A stretch of 9,884 nucleotides of DNA from Lentisphaeria bacterium (GTDB taxonomy: Bacteria; Verrucomicrobiota; Lentisphaeria; Victivallales; UBA1829), in NCBI GenBank assembly GCA_003526375.1, contig DPDG01000063.1:1-9884 (forward strand). Reading direction: 5' to 3'. The translations under genes were made by a program, and so were the position numbers. This document shows, piece after piece, positions 1-5,318 of this stretch (the first letter of the stretch is position 1; every line of letters begins with the position of its first letter). The notes below the pieces were generated by a model. The model was given only the letters and a program-made list of their open reading frames with translations. It did no database searches and was not told the DNA's origin.

Positions 1-24
1 CTCGCAATCTCGCAATCTCGCAAT
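1..24. repeat. Tandem 8-bp repeat (CTCGCAAT x3), cut by the window edge
   Basis: Three perfect head-to-tail copies of CTCGCAAT (ATTGCGAG on the other strand) fill the first 24 bases and probably continue upstream of the window. Three units make 24 bases, so whole blocks of three keep a reading frame intact; read on the minus strand they give an eight-residue unit IARLRDCE. The array lies at the far end of the gene-free stretch downstream of cysK. It is a simple sequence repeat whose length could vary between strains. Its function, if any, is not visible. Confidence 0.85.
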
Positions 25-150
25 AATGGACTGCTCGCTGCAAGCGGCGGGGGAGCGGAAAGTCAAAACAATGGCGAAAATCTGCCCGGCGGAGACCGCA
101 ATCAGAGGTTCGCTACGGGTGCACGACAAGAGGAAGCCTCTCAATGCAAG

Positions 151-170
151 AAGAATGCCCATGCATTCTT
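151..170. repeat. Perfect inverted repeat, 8-bp arms with 4-base loop
   Basis: AAGAATGC at 151-158 pairs perfectly with GCATTCTT at 163-170 around the loop CCAT. A shorter hairpin with 5-bp arms (AGAGG/CCTCT, triloop) sits just upstream at 129-141. Neither is followed by a T tract on either strand, so they do not look like terminators. Two adjacent hairpins in intergenic DNA would fit a structured interspersed repeat. Confidence 0.5.
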
Positions 171-210
171 TCGTCTCAACGCCGCTCCAAGGGACATTGG
201 ACCCAATGGA

Positions 211-253
211 ATAAACAGCATCCGGGACTTCCGGGAAAGACGGATGCGCTGCT
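211..253 (-). terminator. Possible weak intrinsic terminator of cysK
   Basis: On the minus strand, about 24-35 bases after the cysK stop codon, GCATCCG (247-241) can pair with CGGATGC (224-218). This gives a 7-bp stem with a 16-base loop, followed by the T-rich run TGTTTATT. Four more pairs are possible past a two-base bulge, but they use up part of the T run. The long loop and interrupted T run make this a weak candidate. Confidence 0.35.
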
Positions 254-276
254 GTCGCGTTACAGGTTTTTCCGGA

Positions 277-1206
277 TTATTTGATGTCGTCAAAAAGCCA
301 TGTGGAGAGATAGCGCTCACCGGAATCCGGCATCAGTGCGACAATCCGTTTTCCTGCGTTTTCCGCTCTGCTTGCCACCGTCAGCGCCGCGAAAAGAGCT
401 GCGCCGGAGGAAATGCCGACAAGAATTCCCTCCTGTCTGGCGAGTTCCCGCGAGGTGTTTCCTGCGTCTTCCGCTTTGACCGGCATGACTTCATCGATAA
501 TCGCCGTATTCAGGATTTTCGGAATGAAATTTGCGCCGATGCCCTGAATTTTGTGGGGACCGGCTTTCCCCCCGGAGAGAATCGGCGAGTCGCTGGGTTC
601 GACCGCAATCAGTTTTACATCGGGATTGACTTCTTTCAGACGTGTTCCGATGCCGGTCAGCGTTCCGCCGGTTCCGACTCCGGCGACGAAGAAGTCAATC
701 CGATTATCCGTGTCGCGGAGAATCTCTTCCGCCGTGACCTTGTAATGGTAAGCGGGATTTGCCGGATTCGTGAACTGTCCGGGAATGATCGAGCCGGGAT
801 TTGCCTCATGGAGCTCTTGCGCTTTGTCGATGGAGCCCTGCATTCCTTTTGCACCTTCCGTGAGGATGATTTCCGCTCCGAGGGCCGCGAGGAGCTTCCT
901 GCGTTCAATACTCATGGTTTCGGGCATGGTCAGGATCAGTTTGTAACCCTTGACCGCTGCCGCCATGGCGAGCCCGATTCCCGTATTGCCGCTGGTTGGT
1001 TCGATGATGAGTCCGCCTTTTTTGAGCCTGCCGGATTTTTCCGCATCTTCGATCAGGGCGAATCCGATGCGGTCCTTGACACTGGACATCGGATTGAATG
1101 ATTCCAGTTTCAGCAGGACTTCCGCTTTGGAGCCGTTCAGTTTGTTGAGTTTTACAAGCGGCGTATTGCCGATGAGTTCCAGAATGTTTCCGGCGATTTT
1201 TGTCAT
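277..1206 (-). CDS. cysK: Cysteine synthase A (O-acetylserine sulfhydrylase)
   Basis: PLP-dependent enzyme that makes L-cysteine and acetate from O-acetyl-L-serine and sulfide in the cytoplasm, the last step of assimilatory cysteine synthesis. The 309-residue product has the usual family length. Visible landmarks are the start LIGNTPLVKL (11-20), the PLP-binding lysine K44 in NPMSSVKDRIG, the substrate loop TSGNTG (71-76), the phosphate-binding GTGGT loop (178-182) and GISSGAA (264-270), whose serine contacts the PLP ring nitrogen. All key residues are present, so it should be active. Cystathionine beta-synthase-like relatives also match this fold, but the compact length and motifs favour CysK. 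Two in-frame ATGs lie at 1212 and 1206. GGGAGG touches the first directly and sits six bases before the second, so 1206 is the chosen start. It is probably co-transcribed with mnmE and the hydrolase upstream, unless it has its own promoter at 1371-1400. Confidence 0.95.
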   Translation of the reverse strand: MTKIAGNILELIGNTPLVKLNKLNGSKAEVLLKLESFNPMSSVKDRIGFALIEDAEKSGRLKKGGLIIEPTSGNTGIGLAMAAAVKGYKLILTMPETMSIERRKLLAALGAEIILTEGAKGMQGSIDKAQELHEANPGSIIPGQFTNPANPAYHYKVTAEEILRDTDNRIDFFVAGVGTGGTLTGIGTRLKEVNPDVKLIAVEPSDSPILSGGKAGPHKIQGIGANFIPKILNTAIIDEVMPVKAEDAGNTSRELARQEGILVGISSGAALFAALTVASRAENAGKRIVALMPDSGERYLSTWLFDDIK

Positions 1207-1208
1207 GA

Positions 1209-1355
1209 TCATCCTCCCGTTTTGCGTTGGATCTTTACACATTCAATGTAGCCGCTCCATGCTGTAAAATCCAGTTGAAAATCAATTTTCCGGCAGATTT
1301 TTTGCAGCTCAGGCGTAACAGGGACGGGAATTTTGAACCCGCCTTTTTCGTTCAT
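1209..1355 (-). CDS. Possible small ORF abutting cysK, 48 residues, unknown
   Basis: An ATG at 1355 opens a 48-codon frame ending in TGA two bases before the cysK ATG. The product starts MNEKGGFKIPVPV and ends IQRKTGG. It is mostly polar and basic, with two cysteines and one tryptophan, and has no signal peptide or membrane segment. I do not recognise it. Supporting it: the frame has no stop all the way back to the hydrolase stop codon at 1419, the amino-acid mix is protein-like, and the spacing to cysK is typical of coupled genes. Against it: only a poor ribosome binding site (GAAAGACGAA) precedes the ATG, and third-position GC looks lower than in the neighbouring genes. A TTG at 1370 with GGGGG upstream is an alternative start. 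It may equally be non-coding leader sequence of cysK. Confidence 0.35.
   Translation of the reverse strand: MNEKGGFKIPVPVTPELQKICRKIDFQLDFTAWSGYIECVKIQRKTGG
1213..1218 (-). promoter_or_regulatory. Ribosome binding site deciding the cysK start
   Basis: GGGAGG on the minus strand is immediately followed by ATGATCATG. The first ATG would have zero spacing and the second has six bases, which is a workable spacing. This supports translation from 1206. The site lies inside the last codons of the putative small ORF upstream, so the two would be translationally coupled if that ORF is real. Confidence 0.7.
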
Positions 1356-1370
1356 TTCGTCTTTCAAGTC

Positions 1371-1400
1371 TTTATTGCCCCCGGAAAACTTGTCTGTAAA
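1371..1400 (-). promoter_or_regulatory. Possible promoter in front of the small ORF and cysK
   Basis: On the minus strand TTTACA (1400-1395) is followed after 18 bases by AATAAA (1376-1371). The -35 matches consensus at five of six positions and the -10 at four of six. Transcription would start near 1364, only about nine bases before the small-ORF ATG, giving cysK a leader of about 158 bases. The match is moderate and could be chance in this AT-richer stretch. Confidence 0.3.
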
Positions 1401-1418
1401 CAGTAAAGAAGACGTGAA

Positions 1419-2213
1419 TCAGTTGTGCCCTGCGGGGATTTCCCGTTTGAGAATCTTGAAGAAATGTGCCCGCGCATATTCTTCCCTCCACGGTGTATGC
1501 CCGCATTTGGAAAGCAGATGAAAACGATAACCGATCCGTTTGTCCGAGAGCGGACCGGTCACTCCGTCCGGCGGGTGTGTGTCATATTCCCCGTGAATGA
1601 TGCAGAGCGGGCATCGGATACGGTCGAAAAGGTGCAGCAGTTGTCCGGTTTTCCGTATTTCCGCTGCCTCGGGGAAAACGCGGGAATACATTTCACCGTC
1701 CAGTGTGACAGCATCTCCCGGCAGTGCGGTTTCCCGGTAGGTATCGGCTTTTTCGCAAAGCGCTCCAAGCTGTTCCAGCAGCCGGTCTTTGGCTGCGGAA
1801 TCTTTCTGTTCCAGTTCTGCAAGCAGAGTATGATAACGCTTTTTCTCCCCGTCCGTGAAATGAGACAGCCTGCGCATCTCGATTTGCGGAACATGCTGCT
1901 CCGTCAGAGGTCCGCTGTCCACGAGGATGAGTTTTGAAGCGAGTTCGGGGTATTTCGCGGCAGTCATGGCGCACAGCCATGCGCCCCAGGAGTGCCCGAT
2001 CAGCACAAGAGGGCTTCCCCCATTGAAAGAGGTGATCTGCCCTTTGAGTTCTTCTATCTGTCCGTTTACTGTGTGTTCCGATTGAAGCGGTTCCATTACG
2101 CCGCAGTATTCCGCGAGTCCTTTTGCCAGCCCCGCCGCCGATCCGATTGCTCCCGGTCCGCCGTGTACGACAGCGGCGCGATAAGGTTTTTTCCCGTGGA
2201 CTCTTACCGTCAT
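1419..2213 (-). CDS. Alpha/beta hydrolase, HGGPG type
   Basis: A 264-residue single-domain alpha/beta-hydrolase-fold protein with no signal peptide, so probably cytoplasmic. The oxyanion-hole motif HGGPG is at 17-21 and the nucleophile elbow GHSWG at 73-77 (Ser75). The acidic residue is probably Asp211 in HGEYD, and the catalytic histidine is His239 in KCGHTPW. The helical cap lies between about 100 and 190. HGGPG is typical of the prolyl-iminopeptidase (S33) group, but many esterases and other small-molecule hydrolases share it, so the substrate cannot be named. The start at 2213 is set by AGAGGAGA about eight bases upstream and by the fold beginning right after it; the open frame continues further upstream only inside the mnmE sequence. 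It lies 55 bases after the mnmE stop with no terminator between, so co-transcription with mnmE is likely. Confidence 0.85.
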   Translation of the reverse strand: MTVRVHGKKPYRAAVVHGGPGAIGSAAGLAKGLAEYCGVMEPLQSEHTVNGQIEELKGQITSFNGGSPLVLIGHSWGAWLCAMTAAKYPELASKLILVDSGPLTEQHVPQIEMRRLSHFTDGEKKRYHTLLAELEQKDSAAKDRLLEQLGALCEKADTYRETALPGDAVTLDGEMYSRVFPEAAEIRKTGQLLHLFDRIRCPLCIIHGEYDTHPPDGVTGPLSDKRIGYRFHLLSKCGHTPWREEYARAHFFKILKREIPAGHN

Positions 2214-2268
2214 GGAATATCTTCTCCTCTGAATTGTTTTTTCTGCCCGGTTCAATCGGTGTATGGAA

Positions 2269-3666
2269 CTATTTACCGATGCAGAAACGCGAAAAGATTT
2301 CGTCGAGCATGTCCGGATTTGCATCCTCTCCGGTGACGCCGCCCAGAGCGGCGATCGCTGCATGGAGGCAGGATGCCGCAAGTTCCCAGAACCCGCTGGC
2401 GATTTCCCTTGCCGCCTGTTGCAGTTCGGATTTTGCCGATTCCAGAAGCCTGGCGTGGCGCGCTGAAACCTCGCATTCCGTTTCCGGGCTTTCCGATTTG
2501 TGCCAGACGCGGTTTTCAAAGACATCCAGCAGGTTTTCAAGACCTTCGCCGCGCAAGGCGGATATGCGGACGGAGGGAGTTCCGGAAAGCAGGGGAAGCC
2601 GTTCCGGATCGGGATTCAGGTCGATCTTGTTCCAGACGACGATGAGATTCGAGCAGTTCCGGATTTGCGAGTTCATGTATTCCAGCGATTCCTGCGCCGC
2701 CGCCGGAGACGAGGCGTCCATGACCCAGAAAATAATCTCTGCGGAACGCATGCTGTCGCGGCTTCGCGAGATGCCCATGTTTTCGATGGGATCGGCGGCT
2801 GTTTCCCGCAGTCCGGCGGTATCGGTCAGCCTTACAGGGATGCCGTGGAAGGATGCAAATTCCTCCAACGTGTCCCGCGTTGTTCCGGGAAGCGGGGTGA
2901 CGATGGCGCGATCATAACCGAGCAGAGCATTCAGCAGGCTTGATTTTCCGGAGTTCGGGCGTCCGGCGATCACCACACGCATTCCGTTGCGGAGGATTGC
3001 GCCGTTTTCGCGGGAACGGATCATCCTCTCTATGACTTTGATGCACCCGTTTAAAACCGCATTCAGGTTTTCCGGGGGGAGCCAGTCGAGGTCCTCCTCC
3101 GGAAAGTCGAGCCGGGATTCCACTTCTGCAAGGACATGCAGGAGTTTTCCGCGTTCAGTCCGCACTGTGGAGCCGATCAGCCCCGACATCTGTTTTTCCG
3201 CCAGATGTGCGGCGGATTCCGATTTCGCATTGATGAGATCCGCCACCGCTTCCGCCTGCGTAAGATCCATGCGCCCGTTGAGAAACGCGCGTTTTGTGAA
3301 TTCCCCCGGTTCCGCGAGGCGCGCTCCTGCGGCGAGAACGGCGTTCAACAGACGTTTCGGGGCAAAAGCGCCGCCGTGGCATTGCAGTTCAACGGTGTCC
3401 TCGCCGGTGTAGCTCCGCGGCCCTTTCATATAGACTGCGAGGCAGGGTTCGCCGGAAGCGCCGTCCGCCTGCGGACAGGCTTTGCCGAGATGCATGATGC
3501 GCGCCGTTTCCGCTGAAAGCGGTTGTCTGCCCCGCCATACTTTCGAGGCGGCGGAAAGCGCCTCCGGTCCGGATATGCGGATGATGGCGAGAGCGCCGCC
3601 GGGAGCGGTGCAGAGCGCCGCGATGGTGTCGTTGTCCTGTTGACTGCCGGAAAAATTTTTCTGCAT
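2269..3666 (-). CDS. mnmE: tRNA uridine-5-carboxymethylaminomethyl modification GTPase MnmE
   Basis: GTPase that works with MnmG to install the aminomethyl-type C5 modification on wobble uridine U34 of several tRNAs, using a folate one-carbon unit. The 465-residue product has the full three-part layout. An N-terminal folate-binding domain (DTIAAL at 12-17, PGEFTKRAFLNG at 120-131) is followed by a helical domain interrupted by a G domain: P-loop GRPNSGKS (235-242), TTRD (262-265), DTAG (282-285), NKID (346-349), SAL (369-371). The C-terminal CIGK (462-465) carries the conserved cysteine. Nothing is missing, so it should be functional. AGGAAA five to six bases before the ATG supports the start. 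It is the first gene of the leftward block and diverges from the TPR gene across a 114-base spacer. MnmG is not in this window. Confidence 0.97.
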   Translation of the reverse strand: MQKNFSGSQQDNDTIAALCTAPGGALAIIRISGPEALSAASKVWRGRQPLSAETARIMHLGKACPQADGASGEPCLAVYMKGPRSYTGEDTVELQCHGGAFAPKRLLNAVLAAGARLAEPGEFTKRAFLNGRMDLTQAEAVADLINAKSESAAHLAEKQMSGLIGSTVRTERGKLLHVLAEVESRLDFPEEDLDWLPPENLNAVLNGCIKVIERMIRSRENGAILRNGMRVVIAGRPNSGKSSLLNALLGYDRAIVTPLPGTTRDTLEEFASFHGIPVRLTDTAGLRETAADPIENMGISRSRDSMRSAEIIFWVMDASSPAAAQESLEYMNSQIRNCSNLIVVWNKIDLNPDPERLPLLSGTPSVRISALRGEGLENLLDVFENRVWHKSESPETECEVSARHARLLESAKSELQQAAREIASGFWELAASCLHAAIAALGGVTGEDANPDMLDEIFSRFCIGK

Positions 3667-3694
3667 GATTTCCTGTTATTATTTTCTGAGAAGC

Positions 3695-3723
3695 TTGATT
3701 TCATATAAAATGTGAAGTATATA
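3695..3723 (+). promoter_or_regulatory. Candidate promoter for the TPR gene
   Basis: TTGATT (3695-3700), a 17-base spacer and TATATA (3718-3723) form a sigma-70-like promoter pointing rightward. Transcription would begin near 3730, about 50 bases before the TPR start codon. An alternative pairing is TTCATA (3700-3705) with TATAAC (3722-3727) and a 16-base spacer. The -10 overlaps that of a leftward promoter. Confidence 0.5.
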
Positions 3724-3748
3724 TAACACCATTATTGCTAAAAATCAA
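3720..3748 (-). promoter_or_regulatory. Candidate promoter for mnmE, overlapping the TPR promoter
   Basis: On the minus strand TTGATT (3748-3743) is followed after 17 bases by TATATA (3725-3720), the mirror image of the rightward promoter and sharing its TATATATA core. Transcription would begin near 3713, about 47 bases before the mnmE start codon. Confidence 0.5.
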
Positions 3749-3763
3749 AATCTTTTTATAGCT

Positions 3764-3770
3764 AGGAGGT
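3764..3770 (+). promoter_or_regulatory. Strong ribosome binding site of the TPR gene
   Basis: AGGAGGT is a near-perfect Shine-Dalgarno sequence, placed ten bases before the ATG at 3781. The spacing is slightly longer than usual, with an AT-only spacer. It clearly selects 3781 as the start and suggests efficient translation. Confidence 0.8.
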
Positions 3771-3780
3771 ATTTTTTATT

Positions 3781-5184
3781 ATGGCTCTGGAAAAGATTGT
3801 ACTGAAGGATCTTCCGCAGGCTTACCGTTCGGCGTTCAACCGGGCCCAGGAAGTAATCAAGAACGGCAGTTACGAATATGGCGTCGAACTGCTGAAAGAC
3901 ATTCTGAAAGCTCGTCCGGGGTTCTGGGAGGCGCGGGAAGCGATCCGCGAAGCGCAGAAGCAGAAGACGGAGCATCTGGGCGGATTCGGAAAACTGATCG
4001 GCAGCTTTTCGATGAACAAATTTATCCTCAAAGGCAAATCCCAGCTCAAGAAAAATCCGCTGGAGGCGCTGCAGTGCGGCGAAGAGGCTCTTTCAAGGCT
4101 TTACAGCGGAGCCGGTCTGAAGCTTGTGGCGGAAGCCGCGGTGGAGCTTGAGGCATATCATATTGCCGTCGCCGCCGCCGAAGCTCTTGAAGAACTTGAG
4201 CCCAACAGTGATTCCGTTCTTGATTATGTGGCGAATATTTTCGACAAGGCGGGCGAAGCTACGCGCGTATTGAAAGTGCGTCAGAAACAGGTGGCGCGCC
4301 ACCCGAACAATCTGGATGCGATCGCCAAGCTCCGCGCCGCCGCCGCGACTGCCTCCATGTCCACGACAACCTTTATTGATGACAAGAAGGGCGCTTCCAA
4401 GAGCCAGGTTTCCGGCAGCAAGGCGCCGAACCTGAGCGACCTGGAACGCGGCGACCGCATCATCCGTTCCGAAGACGATATCAGGGAGATGATCCGCCGC
4501 TACGAAGAAGGGATTGCCGCGGGGCAGATATCCATGGAAGTGTATCGCAAACTGGCGGAACTTTATCAGCGTGTCAACCGTCATCAGGACGCTGTTGATA
4601 CTTATATGAAACTGGTGGAGCTTCAGGGAAATCTGGACCCGATTGTGGACCGCGCCATCGAAAAGTCGCAGGTTGCGCTTTATGAGGCTTATATCAAACA
4701 ACTGGAGAAAGACGGGCATCCGCAGGAAGAAATTGACGCCGCCAGAAGCGAGATGATCAATTACCGTCTCGAACGCAGCCAGGACCGTGTCCGCAAATAT
4801 CCGAACGACCTGCAGATGCGTTTTGAGCTTGCCTGCCTGCTTTGGGATATCGGCGATGTGGACCACGCTCTGGAAGAATTCCAGCATTCTCAGCGCAACC
4901 CGCAGCGCAAACTGGAATCCATGGTCTATATGGGACGCTGTTTTGCCGCGAAGGAGCGTTATGATATGGCGATTGAGCAGTTTGAAGGCGCCCTGAGCGA
5001 AATGAAGTATATGGACAAAGACAAGATGAAGGCTCTCTATTACGAGGGAACCACTTATGAGGCGATGGGGGAAGCGGAAAAAGCTCTGGAGTGCTTCAAG
5101 CAGATCTACGCGGTCAATGTCGGTTATCTTGATGTTGCCGACCGCATCAACGCCTATTATGATCAGAAGAAAGAAAACGAGTAA
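3781..5184 (+). CDS. Tetratricopeptide-repeat protein of unknown function
   Basis: A 467-residue, helix-rich, charged protein with no signal peptide or membrane segment, so presumably cytoplasmic. TPR-like helix pairs are visible at about 14-47, 113-140, 146-176, 252-283, 345-376, 379-410 and 417-448. The clearest are YRKLAELYQRVNRHQDAVDTY, the segment from QMRFELACLLWDIGD, and YYEGTTYEAMGEAEKALECF. An unusual glycine- and lysine-rich segment, HLGGFGKLIGSFSMNKFILKG, sits at 65-85, and an Ala/Ser/Thr-rich linker at about 186-217 separates an N-terminal and a C-terminal block. TPR arrays bind peptides and act as scaffolds; no catalytic domain is present, so no specific role can be given. It stands alone between a divergent promoter and a strong terminator, so it is probably monocistronic. 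The codon use matches its neighbours. The family looks restricted to relatives of this organism, but that is an impression only. Confidence 0.85.
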   Translation: MALEKIVLKDLPQAYRSAFNRAQEVIKNGSYEYGVELLKDILKARPGFWEAREAIREAQKQKTEHLGGFGKLIGSFSMNKFILKGKSQLKKNPLEALQCGEEALSRLYSGAGLKLVAEAAVELEAYHIAVAAAEALEELEPNSDSVLDYVANIFDKAGEATRVLKVRQKQVARHPNNLDAIAKLRAAAATASMSTTTFIDDKKGASKSQVSGSKAPNLSDLERGDRIIRSEDDIREMIRRYEEGIAAGQISMEVYRKLAELYQRVNRHQDAVDTYMKLVELQGNLDPIVDRAIEKSQVALYEAYIKQLEKDGHPQEEIDAARSEMINYRLERSQDRVRKYPNDLQMRFELACLLWDIGDVDHALEEFQHSQRNPQRKLESMVYMGRCFAAKERYDMAIEQFEGALSEMKYMDKDKMKALYYEGTTYEAMGEAEKALECFKQIYAVNVGYLDVADRINAYYDQKKENE

Positions 5185-5207
5185 GCATCTCTTATTTTCA
5201 AAATTGA

Positions 5208-5241
5208 ACGCAAAGGTTTTTTCCTTTGCGTCTTTTTTTTT
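5208..5241 (+). terminator. Strong intrinsic terminator after the TPR gene
   Basis: ACGCAAAGG (5208-5216) pairs perfectly with CCTTTGCGT (5223-5231) around a six-T loop. This 9-bp stem is followed by C and nine T residues (5233-5241). It starts 23 bases after the TPR stop codon and separates that gene from leuS. Confidence 0.93.
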
Positions 5242-5251
5242 GCCTGTCCGT

Positions 5252-5280
5252 TTGAAATCCCTTTTATTCGGGCGTATATT
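5252..5280 (+). promoter_or_regulatory. Promoter of the leuS - thioesterase - MFS block
   Basis: TTGAAA (5252-5257), a 17-base spacer and TATATT (5275-5280) match the sigma-70 consensus well, directly after the upstream terminator. Transcription would begin near 5287, leaving a leader of about 32 bases. That is far too short for a T-box riboswitch or leader-peptide attenuator, so leucine-responsive leader control of leuS is not indicated here. Confidence 0.7.
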
Positions 5281-5318
5281 GACGGATTATTTATAAGAAA
5301 AACAAGGAGTTATGCGTT

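Larger units (their letters stand above)
1..276 (-). other. Gene-free stretch with hairpins and an open minus-strand frame after cysK
   Basis: No convincing gene is present. On the minus strand, the frame that contains cysK has no further stop after the cysK TAA. It runs 92 codons to the window edge, with its first internal ATG at 162-160. From that ATG the frame reads MGILLALRGFLLS and then alternates hydrophobic and small residues to the edge. The same DNA also carries hairpins and the 8-bp tandem array. A plus-strand frame at 26-214 is open too, which makes it likely that base composition or a repeated sequence keeps several frames open. Possibilities are an interspersed non-coding repeat, a remnant of a former gene, or the end of a small gene whose other end lies outside the window. 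No ribosome binding site precedes the ATG at 162. Confidence 0.4.

Noticed and set aside
26..214. 62-codon plus-strand ORF in the gene-free stretch
   Set aside because: No ribosome binding site, basic low-complexity composition, and it overlaps hairpins and an equally open opposite frame; repeat-like DNA is a better explanation.
244..1101. 285-codon plus-strand frame opposite cysK
   Set aside because: It is a shadow of cysK, which has every catalytic motif on the other strand.
1323..1348. Hairpin followed by TTTTT on the plus strand (GACGGG ... CCCGCC)
   Set aside because: The plus-strand stem has an A-C mismatch leaving about four solid pairs, and no plus-strand gene ends here. On the minus strand, where genes run, the T tract is on the wrong side.
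1321..1350. tRNA-like T-arm (GGGTTCAAA) on the minus strand
   Set aside because: No acceptor, D or anticodon stem can be built around it, and the T stem does not pair properly.
4093..4887. 264-codon minus-strand frame opposite the TPR gene
   Set aside because: Antisense shadow with no ribosome binding site; the plus-strand gene has a strong one, a promoter and a terminator.
5242..5318. Possible T-box or leucine attenuator before leuS
   Set aside because: Only about 77 bases lie between the upstream terminator and the leuS start, with the promoter inside them; no room for such a structure.
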